A DNA stretch of 64,000 nt from Sipunculus nudus (taxonomy: Eukaryota > Annelida > Sipuncula > Golfingiida > Sipunculidae): NCBI GenBank assembly GCA_026874595.1, contig CM049321.1, positions 7,318,979 through 7,382,978 of the forward strand, read 5' to 3'. Under the pieces are notes generated by a model that saw nothing but the letters and a program-made list of their open reading frames with translations, had not been told where the DNA came from and ran no database searches. Both the position numbers and the translations under genes were made by a program. Positions 15,501 through 28,200 of the stretch are shown piece by piece; position 1 is the first letter of the stretch; every line of letters begins with the position of its first letter.

Positions 15501-18500
15501 TGTACTTGAGTAATATGTACTTCACTTAAATGTACTTGAGTAATATGTACTTCACTAAAATGTACTTGAATAGAATGTCCTTCACTTAAATGTACTTGAG
15601 TAATATGTACTTCACTTTAATGTACTTGAGTAATATGTACTACACTTAAATGTACTTGAGTAATATGGTCTTCACTAAAATATACTTCGAGTAATATGTA
15701 CTTCATTAAAATGAACTTGAGTAATAAGTACTTCACTAAAATGTACTTGAGTAATATGTTCTTCAATTAAATGTGCTTGAGTAATATGTTCTTCACTTAA
15801 ATGTACTTGAGTAATATGTTCTTCACTTAAATATACTTGAGTAATATGTACTTCACCTTTATGTACTTGAGTAATATGTACTTCACTAAAATGTACTTGA
15901 GTAATATGTTCTTCACTTAAATGTACTTGAGTAATATGTACTTCACTAAAATGTACTTGAGTAATATGTTCTTCACTTAAATGTACTTGAGTAATATGTA
16001 CTTCACTAAAATGTACTCGAGTAATATGTTCTTCACTTAAATGTATTTGAGTAATATGTACTTCACTAAAATGTACTTGAGTAATATGTACTTCACTAAA
16101 ATGTACTTGAGTAATATGTTCTTCACTTAAATGTACTTGAGTAATATGTACTTCACTAAAATGTACTTGAGTAATATGTTCTTCACTTAAATGTACTTGA
16201 GTAATATGTACTCCACTAAAATGTACTTGAGTAATGTGTACTTCACTAAAATGTACTTGAGTATATGTACTTCACTGAAATGTTCTTTCACTACATGTTT
16301 AATGACAGGCAGGCCTACTGGACTGAGATATGGGCAGGCAAGCAGGGTCTAGGTAAAGCGGTGGTCAGGAAGATGGACCTCAACGGGGATAACATGAATG
16401 ATTTTATCACAAAGGAGGTCGGTATCCCACGAGGCATTTCCATTGACCACACAGGAAAACGTGTTTACTGGTGTGACAGTTACTTTGACTGGTAGGTGTA
16501 TGTCTTTATTTGCATGTCAACTGGGATCAAGGGATTGCAATTATTACCATTTAGGGTAACAGCACTGTTGTGTTGTAGGCCATCTTGTGCTAGAACTTTG
16601 AATGATTTGGATTTTTCAAATATCTCTCACATTTACTAAGTATATTTTAGCATATTGAGGGGGAAAGACTATTCAGATTTGCAATCCATTCCACTGTATA
16701 ACAGTACACAGAGGAATTATATTTCCAGTATGAATATCCAACTCACACATTTCACTGAATAAACAGTAGATGGCTCTGAGATGCAAATAGTATTGCTGTA
16801 ATTAATAATGGAGATATTCTTTAAATTAGAATTCATCATGTTAATAGAAATAAAAATAAACCACACATTTTTAGCTCAGTTGACTATAAGTCATATGAGC
16901 TATATTTGTGGTCCATTGTCCATGGTCTGTCGTCCATCCATTTGTCCGTCCTTACCTTCGTCCGTACCTTCGTCCGTAGATGTGGCACGTTTTGAAACTG
17001 TGAGACCTAGGAATCCAAAATTTGGCATAATGTTAGATGTCCCAAAGATCTCCTACCAAGTGAAAAACTGGGCCTTTGCGACTTCATTCCTTTGAGAAAT
17101 TAAGGAAAAACCTCAATTTTTTAATAAAAACCTATTTTCACACTACAGGACTGCCGTATATCAAAACCACTCATCTGTTTTTCCTCATATTTACCATAAA
17201 TAATTCTCTATATAGTTCCTATGAACATGCCAGAAATTAGGTCTGTATTATATAATTTTAAATAGTTATGAACCCAAACATATTGCACTTTGTAAAATAT
17301 CAGGAAAAATATTTGGTTTAAAGCTAGGGACTTTTTTTCTGTAATATAATTTTAATTTATCAAAATTTATTTGTATACCTGAAATTAGATCAAAATCTTT
17401 CTATTTTTTAAAATAGTAGCAAAAATATAAAATTTGTACCTTAAATTATGCCTAAATTTGACCATGGCACATATTTTTCCTGTGAGTACTATTGATTTAA
17501 TTTTCACAGCATGTAAACTTAAGTATTTAATAAATTAAGAAATAATTGAAACTTCATATATTATCAGCTTTGTTTGTCCACCGGTCTGTCTGTCCTTTTT
17601 AAATATTAAATAATTATGAATGCACTCTTTTTATCATGTAAGCATTGTTGAGTAAAGTGAAAATCCTATGTATGTTGTAACTCTCATCATTCCACAACCT
17701 CCCCTCCCAACCCTCACCCCACCACCACCACCAAGTCCTTTCATCTGTGGGTTTGGGACATTAGTTATATTTCAACTGTAAACATTTCATAAAAAAAATA
17801 CATATATTTAATAAAATATATTATAAAAAAAATAGATTAAATTGAACAAATGTGTAAACAACTGAAATGTTAACAGTTAACCAAAAAGCCAACTAATGAT
17901 CATCGTATCATTACGATCATACAGATTAGGAAACACATGGTTAGGTCACAAAATATAATTATTTGCAACAAACTCTTGCTCATCAATACAAACCAATCAT
18001 ATAAACCAACAATGGCCTATATTACCTCTCCCATCTCACCCTTTTTCTCCTTTTGATATTATTTTAGATTTTAACCTTTAAGGTCAACTTCAGTTGAGCA
18101 CAGTGACCCATGAGTCAAGTGTTGTTAACCGTCATTTTGATGGCTCACATCCTTCATATTTGTCTGAAAAATTAATAACCTATCGGCCTTTGTGTACGCT
18201 GCGCTCGGCTGGTGGAAATCTTCTTGAAGGACCAAAGTGTAATATGAAAGTCAGTAAACCTTCCTCCAGTTCCAGAGCCCTAAAAGTCTGGAATTCACTT
18301 CCTGTTACACTTAGAAAATCTCTGGCTCTTATATCAATTTAAACTAATTTGAAAACATATCTCTTTTGGAAAGCTTTTTGGTAATTAATATGCATCATTT
18401 TTAGATCAGCTGACTATAAGTCATCTGAGCTATAGTCGTGGTCCTTTGTTTGTCGGCTGTCTGTCCGTCCGTCCGTGAAACTGGCACGTTTTGAAACCGT

Positions 18501-20911
18501 AAGACCTACGAATCCGAAATTTGGCATACAGTTAGATGTCCCCAAAATCTCCTACCATACCGAAAATTTGGTCATTAGGATTTCGTTCCTTCGAGATATT
18601 AAGGAAAAACCTCCATTTTCCATAAAAAAAACCATTGTGACACTATAAGACTGCCTAATATCAAAACCACTGATCTGATTTTGATCATAGTGAATATTCA
18701 TATTCTTCCATACATTTTCTATTTACATACCAAAAATTAGGTCAGTATTGCATAATTTGCTGAAGTTATGGGCCGGAACATAATGCACCTCATAAAAAAT
18801 CAGGAAATATATTAACTCACTTAACATAAGAATGGCTGAAGCTAGAGACTTCTTTTCAGGGATATAACTCCATTTAATCAAGATTCAATTGTATACAGAA
18901 AATTAGATCTGAATTTTTTCAAATTTTATAAGTTATTTGCATAAATATGAAATCAGTACCTAAAATTTTGCCCAAATTTGGGCATGGCACGTTTTTTCCC
19001 TGTAAGTACTGTTGGTTTAATTTTCATATCATGCACACGTAAGGATTTCAGCTTCTATATTCTGAAATTTGAAAGGAATTGACCAAAAACTGTAGCTTTT
19101 ATTACATGTCACACCTAGGCTGTACTGAAGCCCCTCTATATGTCCCCATATTGACCTTTCATGCTTGAAGCGAGGCTTATACTACAGCCTGCCAGCTCTT
19201 GGGTGGCCTCAGCTGGATATAGCTATTCAACCCCCCTCCTCTTGTAATTGTTTGGCCAAAAACATAACAATAAACAATAATTTTTAAAAAATTATTGGTT
19301 TACAATAAAAACTTTAAGAAAAATAAATTGAAAAGGAATTTTATGGTTAATGAGTAACAGGGACCTTGCAATTACTGATGTTTTATGGATCTTTCATGGA
19401 TTGCTGAAAATATATTTCAAATGACACCATGAAGTCACCATTAGGTATTTTTTAATTTCAATCATAAAAATGAAAAATAAATAATTAAATAAAATTGTTG
19501 TTTACTATAAGGGATTATGTGAAGCAAGTTAATGATAGACAAGGATGCATTTGATCATATTAAATATTCTAAATTTCCAGGTCTTTTCCAGGTGTTTAAT
19601 TTGTTGGTTTTTTTTATTACAAAATTAAAAAAAAATGAAATATGTCAAAAATTTTAAAAAATTACTCAGACAAGTGCTTATTAAAGATGTCAATATATTT
19701 GAATAATAACATTCAGACTCATGGCTGTATCAGCTTTACGTGATACTGGGTAAATAATCAAAATTCATATTTCTGATAACTTTATTTCAGTTAATAAAAT
19801 TAAACATTCCCAACTCCAGTTTGCTCCTTGTATAATATATTGGTTTGTTTTGATCCTTGGGTTATTTTTAACACATGTATTAGTTTCGTAGTAGAGATTA
19901 TTTTCTTTTTTTTTCTGATACAAATTAAAAAAAATAAATAAAATTTTTAAAATGTGATAAAAAAATCAGGTCTTAAAGACAAGTTCTCATTATGATGTTG
20001 CTAATGTTAATAATTGTCATAAGTGTCTTGACAGTGATGTGAAAGTATTCAAAAGTGAATATTTTTTTTTTTTATAAATTAAAGCCATAAAACCAGGTAG
20101 TTACAATCATTATTTAAATTTGTGAAATTTGTATATTCTGGATTCTAAAAAGTTTCGTTCGACTGAAACTGAATAAATATGAGACCTTGAGAGAATACTT
20201 AATAATTGTATTCAAATATGATTAAAAAAAATTCAGTAGTTCAATAATGAAAATTAATACAAATACTAATATAGGTAAAAAGAAAGAATTTGAGTGCAAA
20301 TACTTTAAAAATGTATTCATTAATGCATTCATGAATATATTTAATAATTTTATTTTAATCATTTATTTCATTTATATTATTAAAAGAAATCTTTTCAAAT
20401 GTTACTGTTAATATTTTTTAATTAAAATTATATTTTGCCCAATAATTCAAATTAATTTTTAATGAATAGTTTTAACTCTCATATCATTTGTGCTAGTGGT
20501 ACTTTTGGCTATGGGCTACCTGAAATTATTGAATAACAGTTAACTCCTTTGTAAAAAGCATGCATGATAATTAACATGACTTACAGTGGACATTTATTTC
20601 CTGTTACTAGTGTTAGTGCTGTGGATTTAATTTTCACAGCATGCACACATAAGCATTTCATCTGTTAAAATCTGAAATTTGAAACCAGTTGATCAAAAAC
20701 TGTAGATGTCATTCAAGTTTTCAAGCACCATGTCTTGATTGTTTTCATCCAGTCAGTGAAATGTGTGCTTGGGCAGTATTACATAAGTGGTTCATCTCTG
20801 ATGTAGCCACTGCCTCTGTGATTGTCTGGGTCAGGCTGGGTCAGGCAGTAATTACCAGAGAGCCTCTCTCTCTCTGTCTGGCAGTCTAGCTCTCTCTTTC
20901 TTTCTCTCTTG

Positions 20912-20942
<31 letters not shown>

Positions 20943-21267
20943 ACAGTCTAGCTCACTCTCTCTTGCTCTCTCTCTTTCTCTCTCTCTCTCCCATTCTCTC
21001 TTACCCCTAAGCCTCCCATTCTCCCTGCACCCCATTCTGTTGACAGGTACTATAAACCAGATAAATTAGCTATGAATGTTAAATCAATTTAGAAATGTGA
21101 ATCAACTGAAATATTCATAATATTCTAACCACATTCACCTGATGATCGGGTCGCACCCCGTGAAACAGACTGTTGTGAATTAAGTGTTGTTTTTCTCCAG
21201 AGTTATACCACTCTGGCCTAGTCTGTAGGCCATAGAGCACTTTACATCGGAGGGTAACACTAACTTC

Positions 21268-21335
<68 letters not shown>

Positions 21336-22258
21336 GTTATACTGTAAATGTGTAGTTCAATTTAATATCCTGTATGAATATGCAAGGTCCTGTAACTCCC
21401 ACCATCCCCTTCCCTCACCCCATAGAGTCCTTGCTCTTTGGCACTGTGAACAATAGTTCTATTGCTTTTCCATAAAATTTAATAATTAAAGATAATATAT
21501 ACAGAAAGACTGAGGCGTTTTAACTCCCATCATAACCCCCTCCTCCTGTCAATCCTTCCACCTGTTAAGTGGGGACTTTATGGCTACTGTATACATATGA
21601 TAAAATAGAAAATAGGTTTATTAAAATAATTGGATCTCATTAAACAAATCTGTAAACTGTTGAACTGTCAACAGCTTATCAAAAAGGTAACCAATGGAAA
21701 CACATGGTCAGATCTCAAAATATTATTTGCAACAATTTCTTCAATCATATAAACCAACCATGGCCCAAATTACCTCTTCCTCTCAAACTTTATCTACATT
21801 TCATCATATTTTTAATATTTCAACCTTCTAGGTGGTTCAGTAATGTTGACCATTTGTCCATTGGTACCTATGTACATGCCAGAAATTTTGTCAGTATTGT
21901 GTAATATGTAGACGTGAGGATCATCAAAATAATGTACCTTGTCAAGACCGATCTTGTCAAGATATCATGTCATACAGTCACAAAATCATAAATCACTTCA
22001 TCAGCATAGTTAATCATAACCTTGTATCTGTCAAATTGAAAGCTTGCAGTTTTCCATACACTATAGATTCTTCAACAAATAGCCTTATCATCATTATACC
22101 ACTGCTTAGTATACTGTCATTGCATTCATATTTCCTCAAATAAATGGCCAAGATTACCTTTTCCAATCAGACTTTATCTGCTTTTCATAATATTTTAGAT
22201 TTTAACCTTCCAGGTGTTTAAGTTCTGTTGAATGCTCCATCCCCTCTCTATTTCTCTC

Positions 22259-22291
<33 letters not shown>

Positions 22292-25200
22292 AGCTCTCTC
22301 CTTTTCTCTCTACATCCACCTCATAGCTGCCCTCACTGTTCCCTTCTCTGAGCCCCATCCCAATAGCAGCCTCAGTAAACAAGAACAAAATGAATCAGAT
22401 ATATTCATACTTTAATATTTTTTATAACTATTCGTTCATAGGTACCTATGTACATGCCAGAAATTATATTAATATTGTGTAATATGTAGACATAGTGGGC
22501 ATCAAAATAATGTACATTGTCAAGACTGAAGAGATATTGTGTCATACAGTAACAAATTCATAAATCCCCTCATCAGCATAGTAAATCATAACATCATATC
22601 TGTCAAATTGAAATCTTGCAGACTTCCATACACTATAGATCCTTCAACAAATAGCCTATTCATCATTCTACTACTGCTTATTACTGCTGTCATTGCATTC
22701 ATAATTGCTCAGATATATCGCAATTTTCAACCCCTCCTAAATAAATAAAAAATAAACCACTATATTTAACTCTATTAATCCATCAGTCAGGTTATTTCAT
22801 TTATTATTTACTAACAATTACCCGTGCTACGCACGGTTTTGGGCGAGCATTTAGTTCTGATGTCAAATAGTCTGTCATAGTTTCATGTCTTGGGTATACA
22901 ATTTGTCTTGGGTTACTGTCTCTTTGAATCCGACATTTGGTATAAGTGTTCTGTCTCTGAGTTATTCTTGTGTCGGAGTCTGAATGACCACGACGAATAC
23001 GTTCTTTTCCAAATGGTGGAATGTCTTCGGACAAACCCGGAGCATATGTATGTAAAAAATCACGACAAACCGTAGTGTCAGAGGAGACATGTAAATTCAC
23101 ACAAATTGCGTTACGCTATTAATATATAGATCCATTATATGCATGGTGTTATGGATAAAACTCTCTAATTGAAGCCGAGAGGTTGGCCGGAGAATTTTCG
23201 AAGAATTTGATATGTTAAATAAAATCATTTTTATATGAAAATATATATTATGCTGAACATCGCCATTTAAAGTTGCCCTCCGCACCGGTGAATCCGCCAG
23301 TAAAGGAACCTGTTATAATGTTTTCCAGTGAGACAGTCACTGCGTTCAGTCAGTGTGTTAAACTCGGATCCCTCTCTGGATCCCTGAACCCAAGAAAAAT
23401 TTGTAATTCTTAAACTCTCATGGTAATTTGTCCAGATATTTTAGCAAAATCGTATCTAAAGACATATTTTATATTATGTTTGGTCTGTTTTGCAACAAAA
23501 TTTGATAAAAAAACACTTACGGACCCTGGGGCACGGACCTCACAGATAACACGGACCCCGTTTTCTCGTTGTTTTACCATTTCTTTAGTACATACATGTA
23601 TTTGACATCACGTTAAGCCACGACACATTTGTGATTTATTATTGTGTTAGTATCTGTATTTTTACATTTCTGTCTCAGTTTTTATTCATAATTTTATATT
23701 TGCTATTTATTTCATTTGTGTAGCGTTTTAAAAAGTATTATAATTTAAAACATTTACAAAATCATTATTTTGGAACCTGAAGTTGCTTGAAATGCAAGTA
23801 ATCAACAATTCCTTTCGGTATTTATATTATTGCCAACTTTAAAATTGCATGGTTGTTATGAACGGAGCGCGAAACCTGTTGTTATGTGGAAGTGCTCTTA
23901 TATATCAGTCTCAGGTCCGCTCAACTGTTAGTGCACTTCAAATTAAATCTCCCCCACTGTGTCCGCACTATTATATTTTCATTTAAAATAACAAATATTG
24001 AGCGGTGGTTACTGGGGTCCGTCAAAATTGAACAGTCGGCAAATTCAAGTAAATGAGGTCCGTCTACATCGAAATATTTTTGTAATTATAAATCTTTCAG
24101 TGAATCGGTCATTTACAAGTGTGCAACATTTAGGGACTTTGCTCTGTCCTTACATCAACAATAGTGGTGTTTTTATCGGTATAAATAATGGAAAATGAGG
24201 AAATACATTTATGGGGTCCGGGGACCGTGGTTCGGGTTTTACACACTACCCTGCATTCACTACCGCTCGGAAAATTCATTCTTTGAAAGATCCCCCTTTT
24301 GAGCATTTTTCTCATGCGAGATCTCCTTGTGCACAATAGACCTTTTCGCTGCGCGGAGGTTGCCTTTTGAGAAGGGATCACCAATGGGAATTATTTCGAG
24401 CCGGTCACCGCAAATTTAAGAAAAGCCCAGATAGGGCCCCCGGAGAAAAACTCTGTCCCGCCATCAAACACTCTGTGGCCATTGTGTTACAAGGCCCGAA
24501 GACACAAAGAAAAGAGGCGCCCACGGGGGAGCAAATATTAAAATTATTAATTATGCACGTAATAGGCAAATATAGCAAATAAAAGTGGGTGGAATCTCTT
24601 CGGACAAACCCTGAGCATATGTATGTCAGAAATCATGGCAAACCGTACTGTAGTATCAGAGGAGATATGGAAAATCACAAAAATCGCCTTACGCTATTAA
24701 TATATAGATTCACATATTACATTACATTCCTTTATAATAGCCCAACATGTCCATAATATTCATAAGCTTTATCAACTCGATATAGTATCACAATGGAGAA
24801 ATATTTATGGTCCAATCACAATCAGCTGAGCGCCGTGACCCATGGGTCCCTTGTTTTCTTTGGTCAGGCACAGGGAGTAGATTTCCATGAAATTGAATGT
24901 GGGTATGTGTGTGTGTGTGTGTGTGTGAATTGCACTGTGAGTCCGACCATGTGAAAATTGCATGTGCTATATAATAACTATATTATTATTATTATTTTTA
25001 TTATTATTATTATTATTATGTCAGTAGAAGCATGCAGGCGTCTTTCTGTCTCGGGAGTCAATGACAGCTGCTGAAAATGGTTTATCAATCAGTCTTTAAG
25101 CAGCTAAAAGAGACTACATTATCCTGCTCTGGCATTACAGTCTGAGTCACATCCTTCATGATGTGTTTTAATGTTTCTTTCATTTCTTTATACAGGATTA

Positions 25201-28200
25201 GAAGTGCAAATATGGATGGCAGGCTGATCTCTACCTTGTCAAGCACTGGAATGACTCTGTGCTCCAGCATAAGCATCGACAACAACACACGTCAGTATAA
25301 CCTTACTGTTTCATTTTATAAGTACTGATGACATAGTTTATTGTTAACTCATACAGAAGCCCTAATATTATTATGGTTTACTGTGGCAGGACTTCTTACC
25401 ATGCCAGAGGCCTTAAACTAAAAATACATGCTCTGTCATGTTTTGATTCTATTTTTGTCCCCCGCTTTTGTGGATCAGGGGACATTGATATTGGTTTTGT
25501 CTATCTGTCCATCTGTCTGTTCCTCTGTCTGTCTGTCCATCAGGTTTTTGTTTCCGTGCAACAACTTTCCTAAACATTATCCAATTTCATTAAAATATTG
25601 GTCTGTGATTGCTCTCATGCATACCTTGGTTGAAATTGGTTTTAGAGTGTCTTTCTGAAAATTTATGATCAGCAGCTCAAAAGAAAACAAAAAGATTCCC
25701 CTTCAGTTCCCAATTCACAACCAAAAATTATGACATGTGGAGACATCTTCAGGGGGCAATGAAAACTAAATTATATTGATAGGGCAAGGAGCTGGGGACA
25801 TAAATTTCTCTAATTAGGGCCACACTCGACAAGCGGTGCCCTATACTGATCACCGTGTCAGACACTTTCTTTTGCATGTGATATCTCAACAACAACCTAT
25901 TGCAGCTTTCTAAAATTCACAGGGATGATTGGTACCTATGAGGGCTCCAGACCTAGTGAATTACGGACCTGTCAGAATTCCAATATGGCTGCCACAGCTC
26001 AATTATTGATTTGTCTTTCACGCGAAATAACTCAACAACAACATAATTCAGCTTTCCAAAATTTACAGGGGTGATTGGTACCTATGAGGGCTTCAGCCTA
26101 TTGAATTATAGACCTGTCAGAATTCCAATATTACCACCACAGCCCGATCACTGGTTTTCTTTCACGGGAGATAACTCAACAATAACCTATTGCAGCTTTC
26201 AGAAATTCACAGGGATGATTGGTACCTATGAGGGCTCTAGACCTATTGAGTTACGGACCTGTCAGTATTCCAATATGGCTGCCACAGCCTTATCCCTGAT
26301 TTTCTTTTGCACACGATAACTCAACAACAACCTACTGCAGCTTTCCCATTTTCACAGGGATCATTGGTGACTATGAGGGCTATAGACCTATTGAATTACA
26401 GACTTGCTCAAAATCAAATATGGCCAACAGACTACATTTGGTGATTTTCTATTGCACACATTATTTCAGACATTCTTCTTTAATATCATTTGATCCAGGA
26501 GGATTTTTTCCCTCATGCATATGGATAAAAACCTGTTTCTGTGTGTCATATTTGTTTAATTTAACTTAATTTTTCCCCCACATGTAAACTAGTCCAGCAC
26601 TACCAGAAGTGGGGGGCCCTCTAAGGAACATTGTCTGACCACATCTAATTTGCTTGTATATTTTCACTTTCTGCACGTTTCCACTTATGGTAGTCTAATT
26701 GACACTGTCTTAGTTGAGACTACAAAAATGGTGCATATGTAAGTGTATCCATCTGTCTCTACATACATACGTCTACCCCACAAATTTTTGGTACCACACT
26801 TTCAAGCGTAATTGCTATTACTTGTTTTTAAATTTTTCTGTGTTCAGAAAATAAAATTATCTAAAAGCATCTGCAATTTGACAGATTATCTTTGATTTTG
26901 ACATTTCATTACACTACTGGTACCAACTGCTATTTTGTATATATGCACCAATACCAAATTTTTGGTGTAATAAACAAAATTCATTGTTGATGGTAGGTAA
27001 TAATGTGTATAAACTAATGTTCCTTGTCCATATTTGTTTGTCTCAGGTAACCTGTACTACAGTGACTACAGAAGACAAGAGATTGGGAGGATCAGCCTCA
27101 ACATCACCACCACTAGATCCACCATCAACAACCAGACGAAAGCAATGTTTATAAAGGTGTACAGCAAAGACGACCAGCCTGAAGTCAGTAAGTGAATCAT
27201 TGTTTATAAAGGTGTACAGCAAAAACGACCAGCCTAAAGTCAGTAAGTTAATCATTGTTTATAAAGGTTTACAGCAAAGACGACCAGCCTGAAGTCAATA
27301 AGATAATCATTGTTTATAAAGGTGTACAGCAAAGACGACCAGCCTGAAGTCAGCAAGTGAATCATTGTTTATAAAGGTGTACAGCAAAGACGACCAGCCT
27401 GAAGACAGTAAGTTAATCATTGTTTATAAAGCTGTACAGCAAAGACGACCAGCCTGAGGGCCGGTAAGTGAATCATTGTTTATAAAGGTGTACAGCAAAG
27501 ACGACCAGCCTGAAGTCAATAAGATAATCATTGTTTATAAAGGTGTACAGCAAAGACGACCAGCCTGAAGTCAGTAAGTGAATCATTGTTTATAAAGGTG
27601 TTCAGCAAAGACGACCAGCCTGAAGTCAGTAAGATAATCATTGTTTATAAAGGTGTACAGCAAAGACGACCAGCCTGAAGTCAGTAAGTTAATCATTGTT
27701 TATACAGGTGTACAGCAAAGACGACCAGCCTGAAGTCAGTAAGTTAATCATTGTTTATACAGGTGTACAGCAAAGACGACCAGCCTGAAGTCAGTAAGTT
27801 AATCATTGTTTATAAAGGTGTACAGCAAAGACGACCAGCCTGAAGTCAGTAAGTGAATCATTGTTTATAACGGTGTACAGCAAAGACGACCAGCCTGAAG
27901 TCAGTAAGTGAATCATTGTTTATAACGGTGTACAGCAAAGACAACCAGCCTGAAGACAGTAAGTTAATCATTGTTTATAACGGTGTACAGCAAAGACGAC
28001 CAGCCTGAAGTCAGTAAGTGAATCATTGTTTATAACGGTGTACAGCAAAGACAACCAGCCTGAAGACAGTAAGTTAATCATTGTTTATAAAGGTGTACAG
28101 CAAAGAAGACCAGGCTAAACTCAGCAAGTGAATCATTGTTTATAAATGTGTACAGCAAAGATAACCAATATTAAGTCAGTAAGTTAATCATTGTTTATAA

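Larger units (their letters stand above)
18401..24860. repeat. Large dispersed repeat, family 1 copy D, with nested insertions
   Basis: Left end TTAGATCAGCTGACTATAAG and TCCG block at 18450; right end ATCAGCTGAGCGCCGTGACC then CATGGGTCCCTTG. If these are its true ends it is 6.4 kb, against 1.2-2.6 kb for the others, and has grown by insertions: CT-rich and TA microsatellites, duplicated TTCATCAGCATAGT...CTGTCAAATTGAAA blocks (21975-22145, 22555-22720) and the 22815-24712 segment. Two independent truncated copies would be an alternative. Confidence 0.5.

Noticed and set aside
15321-15509. Frame encoding repeated [10 protein letters not shown]
   Set aside because: It is the 30-bp minisatellite (30 is a multiple of 3, so the frame stays open); it stops at 15509 and has no context.
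22804-23100. 98-codon minus-strand frame containing QRDSNPRQ
   Set aside because: It lies in the repetitive, hairpin-bearing insertion. The RDSNPR wording is a frequent by-product of repeat sequence in predicted proteins, and there is no conserved domain.
24200-24580. GC-rich stretch considered as a small nuclear RNA or 5S gene
   Set aside because: No match to the conserved 5S or U-RNA segments that I know, and it lies within a repeat.
25500-25560. TCTG/TCCG tracts considered as CRISPR-like arrays
   Set aside because: They are simple microsatellite-type tracts within dispersed repeats, without unique spacers, in a eukaryotic genome.
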